From Saccharum officinarum (taxonomy: Eukaryota; Streptophyta; Magnoliopsida; Poales; Poaceae): DNA of 64,000 nucleotides. Under the pieces are notes generated by a model. That model ran no database searches. It worked only from the letters and a program-made list of their open reading frames with translations, and had not been told where the DNA came from. The translations under genes and the position numbers were made by a program. Below are positions 22,445 to 35,008 of the stretch, one piece after another (the stretch's first letter is position 1; every line of letters begins with the position of its first letter). The stretch lies in NCBI GenBank assembly GCA_020631735.1, contig CM036223.1:13331356-13395355 (forward strand). Reading direction: 5' to 3'.

Positions 22445-23246
22445 TGTAACACCCCAGCTGTTTGGCTTCCACATTTGTACTTACATTTCATAAGCATGAG
22501 CATCATTTATCTCATTTATGCATTTATTGAACTGAAACATGAGTATGCAACGTACTCAAATGTACTTGTTTCATAATCGATTGCTTATGAAATGTGGTTG
22601 GTGTAACATGTAGATGTAACATGAGTTTCTCATACATTGAAGCATGACAATATTGTTAGTATGGCATGACAAGCTTAATTGTTGCAACAAAGTCTTGAAA
22701 CATATGAAACATGGTATTGAAACAAATGGAGTGAATTGCTTGTTTTTCTTGTCTCAACATATGGGACACTTGGAAATTTGTGTAACCAATGTGTAGAGGG
22801 GTTAATTATGTCCTAACACACCTTAACTATACTTAGAATAATTAGTGGAACAATGTTCATGTTAACCAAAATGACCAAATTGCACACCTAAGTGATTGAC
22901 CTCTAGAGTAATTTTGTTTGACTGTTTAAAAATTCCAACCTAGAGTTAATGCATGGAAGTGGAACCTTAAGCAAAGTTGTAGACAATTTCTTAAGGAACA
23001 AAAGTTGTAAAGGTGCAAACTCATTAAAATGATTCTATCATGCTCAAAATTCTAGTTTTCCAACAGCCTATCTGCTGTCTGTCAATTCTTGGACAGATTG
23101 CACAATTTTACATGTAACTCCATAACCATCTTGATTCAGGCATGGAGCTCCACATGAAGTTTGTAGGGAATTTCATAAGCTACAAACTTTCTGTTTTGAT
23201 CATTTCATGAAACTCACTCTAACCTGTTCAATTTTGGCAATCTTTG

Positions 23247-23528
23247 CAATGCTGAATTTCTGTTATCACCAAAAACCAGTTTTGGAAAAATTGCCTATAT
23301 CTCCCAAACCGTTTGGATCCAGCTCTTTCTTCCTGAATTGCAATGCTGAATTTCTGTTATCACCAAAAACCAGTTTTGGAAAAATTGCCTATATCTCCCA
23401 AACCGTTTGGATCCGGCTCTTTCTTCCTGAATTGCAATGCTGAATTTCTGTTATCACCAAAAACCAGTTTTGGAAAAATTGCCTATATCTCCCAAACCGT
23501 TTGAATCCAGCTCTTTCTTCCTGAAGAT
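23247..23528 (+). repeat. Three tandem copies of a 94 bp unit
   Basis: Copies start at 23247, 23341 and 23435, at exactly 94 bp spacing, with only a few differences (for example atccagctc, atccggctc, atccagctc). They lie in the solo LTR just upstream of its GC-rich block. The open frame across them is not supported as coding. Confidence 0.9.
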
Positions 23529-25941
23529 GAATTGTAGAGAATTTCATTCTTTACACTTTTCATTCTTTGGTCATCTTCTAATTCGAACTGTAGATAGAGC
23601 TTTTGAGCAAATCAGTGAACTGCTGTGGTATGTGGCATATGTTGCAGCTGCACGTGTCACATGTTTCACGATTTCAAAAACCTCAGTTCAGGTCATGGCC
23701 GACCGGGCGCTGCGCTGGCTTGCCACCCGTCGTCCGTACGTCACCGGCGCCCCCACTGGTCAGGCCGAGGGGAGCTACATGGTCGCCACGACACGCTGCA
23801 GCTGCTCTTATTCGCTCCCTCCTCCATTCTCTCCTCCTTCCCCACCAGAGAAGCCAAGGCGGGTGAAGGGCGACACCATCGCCACCGCAGCTCCGCCCTG
23901 CTCGCACGCCACCGTCACCGCACCATTGCTCAAATCCCACCGCACAAAGCTCTGCCATCACCTCCTCTAGCTTCTCCATCCCTCCGTTGAGCCTATCGTC
24001 ACAAGGTGAGGGAGTAATCGTCGATTCCGCCGCCGCTGCCACGAGCTTGACCTCATCGGCATCCAAGCTCGCCATGGTCGGAGTAGTTAGGGAACCACTC
24101 GTCATTTCTTTTCTTCCTCGTTAGCTCCGTCTTGGTCTGGTGGAGCTCATACCGAGCTCAGACGAGGCAATGCGGCCTCGCCGTCACTGGAGCGCTGCCG
24201 TGCATTGCGCCGCCGCTGCTGCTCTTGACGGCGGTGAGATTAGGGTAGGAAGTGGAGTCCATTTTCTATGTGGATCGACTCGGTTCGTCGCGGTGGTCAC
24301 GTTGGTGGCCGGGGTGTCGCCGGAGTCCTCGCCGGCAACGAGCTTCGCCGTCGGTTCTCCTCCCCTATCTCTGTGTCGCTGACACGCGGGTCCCGGATGT
24401 CTGCGCAGGCGTGGGCGGGATCCATCCGCGGGCCACGTGGTTAACCGGGCCGGCCCAGTAGCCAGTGTAGGATTTTCGTTTTGTTGTTTTCTTTTATTAT
24501 TTTCACAGATTTAAATGCTAGATTTAAAATTTCATATCTCAAGATTTGTAGATCCAATTGTGGTGATTCAAATTTTGTAGCATTCCTTGGGAAGCCTAGT
24601 TTTTATTAAAAATATAAAATGTATATGTGTTAATTAAATTCTTGAAGAATTAAATAGAAACTTGAAATGCGTTTTAAAATAGATTTAACCTTGTTAATTT
24701 TATAACTTGAGTTCTAGTGCTCCAAAAATTATGAAATTTGGTGAGTATGCTATGTTAGGTATGTGCTAGCTCTGATAAAAAATTTGAAGGTCAGTGCTTA
24801 AGTAGTTTTCAAGTTATGCATTTATAATTTTATAATTGGTGATACTTGAGGGAATTTTCATAATTTTTCTATATGTCCAATAATCATGAAATTTTGTGGA
24901 GTGTATCCTGGTACTTTAAGATTGCTATAAAAAAATATTGTTTCTATTGTTTGATTTTTAGTCGAATTTCTTAATTATGCTAGAATCAGCCCTGCTAGCT
25001 TGATAATTTTGTGTAGGAAGTTCCTGTTGGTAACCTTGGCTCAAATTTTTAAAGTAGTTTCCTGGTAGTGTATAGTATTCACTATAATTTTTGTAGAATT
25101 TTCTGTATAGTTGGCATCTAGGTTTATTTTTCCACTTAATTAACTAATTAAATTAAGAAATGGATCAAAATAAATGATTTGGGTTAGCACACCTTACTTT
25201 CTGGTGGTTTTGTGTCACTTGTGAACTAGTGGTGCCATTGGTTTGGTCTAAAAGGTTGGTTTGGCACATAAGTAAATAATTAATTTTAGTAATTATAGGC
25301 ATTTTGGACAGTTTATAGCATTCTTTGAATTAAGCTATAATAAAAGTGTTTGTCAGGAATTTTGTGAATACCAAAGTTGTAGTAAACTTGTTAAGCTAGC
25401 TTGTATAAAAATTTGGTGGCATTTGGCCTAGTAGTTTAGGAGTTCTAGTAGTTTAAAGTTGCTGTCTAGAAATGGCTGCTCTCTGTTTGGAGAGGACAGA
25501 TTTCTGGAACTTTATGAATTCGACTGGGTAAACTTGGGAATCAGGTCTTGAAGTCTGAAAATGATTTGTAGAGAATTTCACGAGCTTTCCAGATTATCTT
25601 GTGTCATGTAATTTGGATTTGTAGATCTCTAGTTATGGTTAAAACACTGAGCTGCTATCCAGATTCTAGTGTTGCTGAAATGTGTATGTGTTTGTGGGAG
25701 CTTAAGTAATGTTGCTCTTATTGGTTATTTAGGTGCTAGGTCCTTAACTAAGGAAGAGCAATTATACATTAGATTGTGTAGACTTGGTAAGTACTTCTCT
25801 ACCGGAGAAGAGATATGCACGTATTATTAAAGTGATTTGAATATAGCGTTAAGTTGTTACTACAGTCCGCATACGCATTCACCGAGCATGTGCATTCATT
25901 CTTATACATCCATGAAATTTATCTGTGCATCCATGCAATAG

Positions 25942-27246
25942 GTGTGCCGGAGGGGGTGACGCTTCTAGAGTTCGAGGGAGCACATTAGGAGGAAGAGCAG
26001 GAGTAGCCGGAGGAGTCCGAGGTACTGGCCGGCGAAGGAGTTTCCGAAGAAGAGCTGTCCGAGTGCCCTGATTATCATCTCTCTTTCTTTCTAAAGGCAA
26101 GTCCCGGTACATGCTAACCCAACTTATTTATAAATAGTATTTGAATACTTTCATATCTTTGATGCATTAAGTGGCAAGGATTGGTTAGAGACACTTGCTG
26201 CATATATCCTTCTTTGTCCAGAAATTATCCTGCAAATCCTATTTACATTTCAGGAACGTGGTATATGCTTAGCAATGGTTAGTACAGTAGAAGTCAGGTG
26301 ATTTACTGTCATCTGCAAGCTTTAGGAGAAAGTGAGTCATGGTTGACTATATTTGCTATCATGGAAAGAACCATGCTTAAAAAAATATGACCGGACGGGA
26401 GTTCGATAGTGCAGTCGCAAGGCACTTCACGTCTTGGGTATGAAGCTATACCCGTCTTAGTCGTTTAAGGATCGATTCGTTGTACGTCCTTGAGTCATGT
26501 TGAATGCAGTCTAACACTTAGCTGGCCGGATAAGTCGTTCTGACCGCGAAGCTGAGTAATACAGTTCAGGCCAGAAATCGGAGGGTCAAGCGCGCATCTT
26601 AGAGGAAGTAAGGATGTGCTTAGGAACATTGACATAAGACCAGGGGGGTTAGAGTCCCTATCATCTAGCAGAATGTTGCCCTTGGGGATGCGGCATCAGT
26701 CGAACCCGTGATTTCTGAATTGTACCAAAGGTGACTTGTGCGACCCTGGACGGGGCCTGTGCGGTTTATGTTAGAATACCTCTCCAGCTGGATAGGAATT
26801 CAATTCGAATCACCGTCGCTCCTGGTTAGTGAGCACTTGACTTGAGCAGCGACAACGTAGATTCATGTTAATTGAACGGATGGTTGATCGGATGATGATT
26901 TAAACGCTACCTCAATTTATACCTGCTATGGTAAATAATGTTTGCTTAATAATCAAGTGACTGTTTAGCACAGGTGCTAAGATGGATGACAGGTTAATGC
27001 TAAAATTCACTACTAGCACAGGTTAAAAATGGTTACTACTACTTATGCTTTTCTGCAAATGAAATGTCAGCTAGCTCCACTTAAAGAAAGTCTTGCATGA
27101 TCCTTGGTGTCCTTTATTTCCATTTCAACGGGTAAGTCTAGCTGAGTACATTCTTGTACTCAGGGTTTATTTCCTCCTGTTCAGATGGCATGCTTTACCA
27201 GGGCTTCTGCAAGCACTGCCTCTACCCGATGGATGACGAGGACTAG
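25942..27246 (+). pseudogene. LTR-encoded small gene, solo-LTR copy (exons to 26096 and 27185-27246)
   Basis: The upstream exon reads E-E-L-S-E-C-P-D-Y-H near 26049-26078 and ends at CTAAAG|GCAAGT, a GC-type donor like that of the Tekay 3' LTR. Upstream in this frame are TAG stops (for example 26004-26006 after E-Q-E) where Gln would fit the Gln/Glu-rich context. The last exon (D at 27184, TAG at 27244-27246) reads D-G-M-L-Y-Q-G-F, C-K-H-C-L-Y-P, M-D-D-E-D. The donor phase differs by one base from the Tekay copy because of a one-base loss near 26085-26095, so this copy is frame-broken. See 13047-14322. Confidence 0.45.
27142..27163 (+). other. Conserved hairpin in the solo LTR
   Basis: CTGAGTAC/GTACTCAG stem identical to that in the Tekay LTRs, with one loop base changed, again just after GTAAGTCTAG. 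Confidence 0.7.
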
Positions 27247-27612
27247 ATCACTTGGGTGTGATCGTCTAGTAGTCTACTTTTCTTAATGCTTTTGTGGGAA
27301 TGTGATCCGTAAGACTGACAGTCGTATTTGAACTAAGTGTGTGTAACTTATGCTTCCGCTACTTTCTGAATTTGGTTTGTAATAATTGAGACTCTGATGT
27401 GTTGTAAGCTTCTTCTGAACTACTTGTGAAATGTAACATGTGATGTGTTATGTTGAATGATGCGATCTTGGTTGTAATCGAGTTGGTTTGAAATCCTTTA
27501 TGATTTCGATTGACTACTAGAATTATATGGGCTCAAGTTCACAAATTTAGGCGTTTCGGCGCTTGTTTTTGTACTTGTGCTCTTATAATTTGGATGGTTC
27601 TGTTACAGCCCA

Positions 27613-28065
27613 CTTCTACTACTATCTCCACAATGTATCTTACTCTTACCTATTGAAATCCCTTACTACCCCCTTCTTACCTCCCATTGTGGACGCCCTA
27701 ACTTCTAGCCTCTTAACTGCGAGCTATCCACATCATTTCCACCTAATTCCATTCCAAATTCTTCGCGATCCTTGGAGTAACACATGGAGTATCTTCTACT
27801 TTATTGACTCGTTGATCATCATGTGAAATCTAATCCACTTTTAAGTCAGCCAATGAAGGTGAAAACTACTAATTAGGGCCATCTCAATAATTTTAAGGCC
27901 CTTGGGCAAGTTATTAGATGATAAGGGCACAACATTTAATTTTTTAATATAATGGTTAAAATATATAATACTACTAAAAGAACAGTAAAATAACTAGTGT
28001 GGGCATGGGGCCCGTCCCTCATCGCGTGCGGACAAGCGCCATTAGCATGTCGTGCCTTCGCGGTG
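27613..28065. other. Flank between the solo LTR and the Mutator element
   Basis: About 450 bp. I see no gene or element terminus apart from the host side of each insertion. Confidence 0.4.
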
Positions 28066-28251
28066 AGAAAATTGCAATTATAGGACTGCAAACAATGCAC
28101 TTCGCAATTATAGGACTACAATCGTCGACTTCGTTAAAATGACCCTTGAAACATTGGCTTCTTGTTTTCCATGACATTTGGTATATTTCAATTTATTTTT
28201 AATCCAAATACATGTATTTCTCTTCTCATGTGACCCTTTTGCCCTTCTGCC
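28066..28251 (+). repeat. Left TIR of the Mutator-like element
   Basis: Inverted match to 32002-32182, including attgcaattatagga, aaaatgacc, ttggcttcttgttttccat and acatgtatt. Confidence 0.85.
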
Positions 28252-28876
28252 TTTTGCACTTGCATGAGATGAGATCGATCGTTCTACCTTCCTATCGTTT
28301 TGTCTACCCTATCTACGGTTCCCTAACCCCGACCTGACACTGCCGCCATTCCTCGACGTGCACTGCCGCCATGGATGGGCAAGAGGCCGATGACTTGGAC
28401 CTCCTGCCGCTCTCCGGTGCCCTTGCGACCCCAGCCGAAGACCATGCGATGGCCACGCTCGGCTTTGGCCTGCCCGCGGCGGTCTCTGGAGGCGGCAAGA
28501 GGCTGGGCGAGTGCACTACCGCTCCTCCTGAGTGCTTGGCCACGCTGGCAGTGGAGGCCTTGGCCGTGCCCGCAGAAGGCTTGGACGCGGCGGTATAAAG
28601 CATGTCGACTGCTCTAGCCCTAGCGAGATCATTGCTGCCAACTGCTCCTCCTCCTCCGACAGTAGAGTATAATCTTCCTTATGTTGATGTGCAAAGCTGT
28701 TAATTATTTTATGTTACTTTACCTATATAGTAGGAGATCTCATACAGTAGTAGGGTAATGGTATTAAAATTGACTTCACTTGTTTAGGTCCGAAGTAGAT
28801 CATGTGGAAAGAGTTGATTGGGATAGCTTACAGATAGTGGAGACACATGATGATGAAGGTCATATTGCACTTATGA

Positions 28877-30976
28877 GTGAAAAGCAGATGTGTGAAAATT
28901 CTAGGCTTGATAGAAGAGGAGACACACATTGATGAAGGCCAAATGAATGAACAGGGTGTTGGTACTGAGCAGGGTGTTGATACTGAGCAGTGTGTTGATA
29001 CTGAGGGTGTTGCCATTCCTACAAGTGATGCTATACCAAGTGAGATGGTGATTTCATATGATAAGAACAGCCCCCAATGAATATTGGTACAATATACCCA
29101 ACAATGGAGGAGTTTAGGATGGCTGTGCGACAATTTGCTATCAATAAGGAGTTTGATTTAGGAGTTGAGAAGTCATGTACGACGAGATATAGGGCTTATT
29201 GCAAGTCCGGTGGTGATTGCCCTTGGAGAATAAATGGTACCAAACATAGAGGCCAAAGCACTGTAGAGGTGAATAAATTTATTTGTTTTCTTTAATTCTA
29301 CTTTTCCTGTAAATTAATATGAATCTCATTGATTTTGTGTTTTGTAGGTAACAGTTTTGGTCGATCATCATACATGTACGTCTACCATGAGGAGGATAAC
29401 TAAAACTCCGAATCAGAAGTGGGTAGCTAGCAAGGCTGTGAGTATCATTAGAGATGGTCCAAATATTGGTGCTAAGGAATTGCAAAAGAAGTTGCAGACA
29501 AATCACAAGTGCACAATTGCATATGACACTGTATGGCGGGGTAAAGAAAGAGCTCTTGCCGAGATTTATGGCAAATGGGAAGAGAGTTTTGAGCTGTTGT
29601 TTAGGTGGAAGGCCGAGGTGATGAAGCGCAGCCCCGGGAGTGTCGTGGAGATTGAGGTACTTGAGGTGGATGGTCAAATATATTTCCACCATTTTTTCTA
29701 TGCTCTTAAACCATGCATTGATGGTTTCTTGGAAGGTTGTAGGCCTCACTTAAGCATAGATGCTACATCACTTAATCGAAGGTGGAATGGCCACTTGGCT
29801 TCAGCTATAGCAGTTGATGGTCACAATTGGATGTATCAAGTCGCTTATGGCTTCATAGCTTTTGAAATAATAGACAATTAGACTTGGTTCATGGAACAAT
29901 GAAAGAAGGCAATAGGAAATCCTCCTCTCCTTGCTGTTTGTTCTAATGCTTGCAAGGGATTAGAGAATGCAGTGAAGAATGTTTTTCCAAATGCAAAGCA
30001 AAGAGAATGCTTTTATCATCTTGTGAAAATTTTTCATAAGAGGTTTAGAGGGTTTGGCTAGATATATCCTGCGGCTAGGGCTTATAGAGAAGACATATTC
30101 TATGACAGTATAGCAAAAATGGTAAGTGAATCACATGAAGCAGTGAAATGGTTATAGACCAATCATAAGCTATTATGGTATAGGTGTGCTTTCAATCCAG
30201 AGATTAAATGTGACTACATCACTAGCAATATTGCAAAGTCATTTAATAACTGGATTAGAGACCATAAAGACTTACCTGTTGCTGCCCTTGCTGATAAAAT
30301 TAGAGAAATGATCATAGTATTATGGAACAAGAGAAGAAATATTGCATACAGGCTCCCTACTAGCAGGATACTTCCTGCTATTATGCTTCAGCTGAAGGCA
30401 AATACTAGAGGTTTGGGCCACTTGAAAATTGTTACATGTGCTAATTGGAGTGCAGAGGTGTGGGACCATGGCGGCAGAGTTGAGAGGTATATTGTCAAGT
30501 TAAACAACAGGATCTGTACTTGTCTTGAATGGCAGCACACTGGTAAGCCATGTCAACATGTATTGGCCTTTGTAAACCATGAATGGGGAGTTGACCTAGA
30601 ACAGTTTGTGCATGAGTATTACTCGGTTAATAGATTCATGGCTGCTTATGGTAGAGAGATTGAGCCAATGACAGACAAAACACAATGGCCACAAGTTGAG
30701 CTACCATTTTTAGTTGGTGCACCTCTTGCTAAATTACCGGTAGGAAGACGAAGGAAACTAAGAAGGAAGGGATGAATGGAAGGTGGCCAGAGGTTCCAAA
30801 GATGGTGAAGGTACCAACAATGGTGAAGGTACCAACGAGGGTGAAGGCACTGCTCCAACCAATGCAAAAGGAAAGAAGATGATTAGAGGGATTATGACTT
30901 ACAAAAAATGCGATGAAAAAGGTCACAGGCAAGCTAGTGCCATGTGCCCACTCAATGGGGCAGCAAAAAAGAGGTA
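28877..30976 (+). pseudogene. MuDR-type transposase pseudogene
   Basis: An acidic leader (28877-29076) with G-V-D-T-E-Q repeats runs, after a one-base shift in a C run near 29068, into Y-P-T-M-E-E-F-R-M-A-V-R-Q-F and C-P-W-R-I, the N-terminal DNA-binding region of MuDR transposases. A likely 79 bp intron (29269-29347, GTGAAT...TTTGTAG) leads to the catalytic part with L-S-I-D-A-T-S-L (first Asp) and N-A-V-K-N-V-F-P-N-A, typical of the MULE DDE domain. The SWIM finger is C-T-C-L-E-W and G-K-P-C-Q-H (nt about 30518-30562). In-frame stops lie at 29879, 29900, 30059 and 30155. A CCHC-type knuckle (nt about 30895-30950) follows in another frame and its first Cys is Tyr. Not functional. Confidence 0.85.
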
Positions 30977-32001
30977 AGTAATTATTTTCTTTATCACAAA
31001 CTTGAATGAAAAATGTCATTATTAATTTATTTATTATACTTGCTCTAGCTCCGTGGGAACGACATGATCTAATAAACCTAAGCCCTTTGGTCATTTGTCT
31101 CTGTTTGCAATTTATGTTGAATCACTACTGCTTGGTTATATAGTACTATCATCAATTTATCACATGTATGCACTACTGCTTGCTTATATATCTGCTTGTA
31201 CACAATTATTCCTTCATCACCAGCAACGATCATTTGTACTTTGGTTTATAACTATATATACTGAGTTCAGTTTGATTCTTGTCTTCTAAGAACTGAAGAT
31301 TAATGTATGCATGCGTACTCTAATTGACAATGCTTGCATTGACCAAACACACATATATCACTTGAATAAAAATGTCATGATTAATTTATTTATTGTACTT
31401 GTAGAAAGAGTAGGCAACCTACTAAAAATGTTACAAAAGCTGCTCCAGCAGAACTTAGCACCCCACAGAGGCCAACTAGAGAATAAATACTACGGGATAG
31501 TCCTGAAAGGGTCACTAGAAGGTAAGTAATACTAACATATTTACCATATACTAATTCTTTTCATACATCTAATTGCCATACCGTATTTATGTATAGCAAG
31601 CTTGCATTGTTGTTAGGAGAGAGGGCACCTCTTCGCAAACCGACACCACTAGTCCTGTGAGGATGCCTACTGCGGCTCCACCAAAAAAAGATGACTCCAA
31701 AGAGAAAGCTACAAATTGGATGAATTATTTTAGCAATGATGAGATGTAAACTCATGCTTTATTTCATATGAGATGACGTGTGAGGAGATGTAAACTTATG
31801 CTAAAATCATGGATTTATGAGATGAGCTCAGATATGTTAAATTCATGGTTTTATCTATTACTTGTTATTGTATATGGGTCTTTTTTTGTTAATTTTTATT
31901 ATATATTAATCTGTGAATTATTACATGTTACTACCAGGCGGCGGCCAGCCAGCCAAAAGCGCCCTGCAGCAGCCAACCCACGTCAATGAAACGTTCCTAA
32001 C

Positions 32002-32182
32002 GGCAGAAGGGCAAAATGGTCATCTTAGAGACAAAATACATGTATTAAGATTCAAAAAGAGGTGAAATACACTTAATGTCATGGAAAACAAGAAGCCAAC
32101 GTTTCAAAGGTCATTTTAACAAAGTCGACAATTGGAGTCATATAATTACGAAGCGCGTTGTTTCCTATAATTGCAATTTTCT
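32002..32182 (-). repeat. Right TIR of the Mutator-like element
   Basis: Inverted match to 28066-28251, with scattered substitutions and small indels. Confidence 0.85.
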
Positions 32183-33528
32183 TGCGGTGTCCGGCCTCGT
32201 GGAGCGGCGTCACCATGTCTAGCAATAGGGAGGCAAAATGACGATAGATCAGGACGGGTCGACAATCGAGAATAGCTAAATTTCAGAATACACAGCAATG
32301 CAAAGGTTGCATGTAAGCCGTGGCATGTGAGGCCATCACCGTCGACCTCAGCGGCGGCGATGACGGACGCCGGACGACAGGGGTTTCATCCGCCGCCGCA
32401 TCTCCCTGCCCATGCCATTGGCGCCCCGCCGGAGATCAGGAAGTCGTCCGGTGCTCAGCGTGCCCAGTCAACACTCTGCAGGCCACCATCTTTCGGGACC
32501 CGGTTGTGGCAAGCGAAGCACGGTCAACTTCACTAAACCTACGACTACGAGAAAAGGCCCTTCGGACCCAACTCTGCTGGAGGCAGTTTCGGGCTAAAAG
32601 AGCAACTCAATGTCTAGTTTGTGAAAAAGTTTAGACATTTTGTTGAACTCAAAACGAGGAAACCGAAGCAAAAAAATCTCAAATTGGCAATCTAGTTCTA
32701 ATGAATAATAATTGAAATTGCATACAACATAAATAATGATAATAACAATAATCTAAAAATATTATACTTAATAATAACAATTAATAAAAAATATTACTAT
32801 ACTTATTATTAGTAATGACTAATTAATTAATCAATTAAATAAAATAAATAAATAAATTAAATAAACAAATAATAAATAAATTAATCAAAATAAAAAAAAA
32901 CTAAATAACTAGAATTGGTAGGGGCCGCGCGAACGCGTACCCCGTCTGCCATAAATTATAACGTCCACTCTCCCACTTGGGGAGATGGTAAGCCAGCGCT
33001 CCTCCTAGGTGCAATGGAGGCCACTAACTTAGGCCATGACTCTTCTTGATCAACCATATACCCCGTCCAGGTAAGTATAGATCAAGGTTGCACTTGGGGT
33101 TGATTTTGTAGTCCTTCCTCGGAGGCGAGCAACGTTGGGAAACCGATATGGAACTAATTAACTGATACTAAACCCCTGTCATGTCCTCCTCGTAGCGCAG
33201 GATGCTAAAGCACACGGAAACTAATATTCAGTCATAATATAAGGCCTGGGCTGGTAAAGCCCTTGTTTTGTATTCTCCTCCTTCAACCTAGTTGACGGAC
33301 AAGCCAAAGACATAAGCCCAAATGGGCCAAAATATTGCCCCAAGTGACCAACTCAAATGTTGGGTGCATTAGCCCCAAAAAATGCCTGGTTTGTTTGACA
33401 TGTCCGTGACGGTGTATACATTTGTTGCACTCAAATTTGAAATCCACAAGCAGCGAAAAAGTTCAGAGTGGACAAATTAGTGCTCTGTGTCTCCTTAAGT
33501 ACTGCTGTTGGTGGAAAACAATGTAGAA
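32183..33528. other. Intergenic DNA with an AT-rich block
   Basis: A GC-richer piece at 32320-32630 has overlapping open frames without recognisable similarity. 32700-32910 is simple AT-rich DNA (aataa/ttaat). No gene supported. Confidence 0.4.
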
Positions 33529-33556
33529 CTAGCCAACGCCCGTGCGTTGCTACGGG
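33529..33556 (-). mobile_element. Helitron 3' terminus (minus strand)
   Basis: Read on the minus strand: stem CCCGT...ACGGG, then CTAG at 33532-33529 followed by T (complement of A33528). The Helitron body lies to the right and is itself interrupted by the foldback element. Its 5' end was not found. Confidence 0.65.
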
Positions 33557-33700
33557 TGACAAAACTATGTTAATCAAAGTTGTTGCTCCCATAAGAAGGG
33601 TTTATAAAACAATGTTAGCGCCAATAATAAAGTTAAAGTAACAAATGATCTATTAATTTGCATCACTGGTATTGGTCGAAATGAAATATTAATCAAAATA

Positions 33701-35008
33701 TGAGTAAAGTGCACCAGCGGTCCTTAAACTTTCGCTGTTGTGTCATCCCGGTCCCTAAACTCGCAAATCGATCATTTAGGTCCTCAAACTTGTTCATCTG
33801 TGTCATCTCGCTCCCTAAACTTATTCGGATGTGTCATCCCGGTCCCTAAACTTGCAAATCGACCGTTTAGGTCCTCAAACTTGTTCAGTTGTGTCATCCC
33901 GGTCCATAAACTTGGTTTTGGATCTCATCTGGGTCCAAACTGAACGATTTAAAAACTTGATATCAAACAATAATTCATAACCTTTTCATATGAACTCAAA
34001 TAAGGACAAACTTTATATCAAAATTGTAGCCTTCGACACGATCTACAACTTTATAGTTGAAAAGTTTTTGAATTAAAACTATTTAGAGTCCCAAAATATT
34101 GTTGTATGTTTATAGATTTTGAAATTTTAAATTTCAAATTATCAAACAATCTTGATATTGATATGGTCTATATGAAAGTTATAGTTCTCGATATTATCTA
34201 AAACTTTGTAGTTGAAAAGTTTTTTATTTGAAGTCGTTTATTATTACAAAATTTAATTGTAAGTTTACAAATTTTGAAATTTAAAATTCAAAATTATCAA
34301 ATAATCTTGGATATTGAAATGGTCTGTATGAAAGTTATAGTTCTCAATATTATCTACAACTTTGTAGTTGAAAAGTTTTTTATTTGAAGTCGTTTATTAT
34401 CCCAAAATTTAATTTTAATTTTTAAATTTTTAAATTTTTTTAAATTTAAAATTAAATTTTGGGATAATAAACGACTTCAAATAAAAAACTTTTCAACTAC
34501 AAAGTTGTAGATAATATTGAGAACTATAACTTTCATATAGACCATATCAATATCCATGATTGTTTGATAATTTGAAATTTGAAATTTCAAAATCTATAAA
34601 CATACAACAATATTTTGGGACTCTAAACAGTTTTAATTCAAAAACTTTTCAACAACAAAGTTGTAGATCGAGTCGAGGGCTACAATTTTGATATAAAGTT
34701 TGTCCTCATTTGAGTTCATATGAAAAAGTTATGAATTATTGTTTGATATCAAGTTTTTAAATCGTCCAGTTTGGACCCAGATGAGATCCAAAACCAAGTT
34801 TATGGACCGGGATGACACAACTGAACAAGTTTGAGGACCTAAACGGTCGATTTGCAAGTTTAGGGACCGGGATGACACAACCGAATAAGTTTAGGGACCG
34901 AGATGACACAGATGAACAAGTTTGAGGACTTAAATGATCGATTTGCGAGTTTAGGGACCGGGATGACACAACAGCGAAAGTTTAGGGACCGCTGGTGCAC
35001 TTTACTCA
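33701..35008. mobile_element. Foldback (long inverted repeat) DNA element, 1308 bp
   Basis: The left end TGAGTAAAGTGCACCAGCGG and the right end are exact inverted copies. The inverted similarity continues along both arms to an AT-rich centre near 34430. The flanks carry TCAAAATA on both sides (33693-33700 and 35009-35016; nine bases if the next T is counted). The arms contain repeated ggtccctaaacttg / gtgtcatcccgg units. The left arm also has a duplication of roughly 155-160 bp (near 34160-34400). No transposase is present. The 8-9 bp duplication points to a Mutator- or hAT-mobilised non-autonomous element. Confidence 0.9.

Larger units (their letters stand above)
22445..27607 (+). mobile_element. 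Solo LTR (5163 bp) of a Tekay-related family
   Basis: Starts TGTAACACCCC and ends TTACA, like the Tekay LTR. It is flanked by a perfect GCCCA duplication (22440-22444 and 27608-27612) with no internal domain, so it is a solo LTR left by recombination. It shares with the Tekay LTR the AT-rich start, a GC-rich block (about 23690-24450), the tccagctggataggaattc block, a 29 nt block around tgcatgatccttggtgtcc, the hairpin at 27142-27163, and both exons of the proposed LTR gene. Overall divergence is high, so this is a different family of the same lineage. Confidence 0.9.
28066..32182 (+). mobile_element. Decayed Mutator-like element (MuDR type) with long TIRs
   Basis: Both ends start agaaaattgcaattatag when read inwards. 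The inverted similarity continues for about 185 bp to gcccttctgcc (left TIR 28066-28251, right TIR 32002-32182). Flanks share gcggtg on both sides (28060-28065 and 32184-32189), a partial trace of the 9 bp duplication expected for Mutator. Inside are a GC-rich 5' segment (28300-28660, unidentified), a MuDR-type transposase pseudogene and a zinc-knuckle tail. Confidence 0.85.

Noticed and set aside
23247..23528. Repeats considered as a CRISPR-like array
   Set aside because: Directly abutting 94 bp tandem units without spacers in a plant LTR.
23207..23970. Open frames across the 94 bp repeats of the solo LTR
   Set aside because: 94 is not a multiple of three, so each unit is read in a different frame. 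No protein-level conservation.
28060..32189. A perfect 9 bp target duplication for the Mutator-like element
   Set aside because: Only gcggtg is shared at the borders; the full nine bases do not match.
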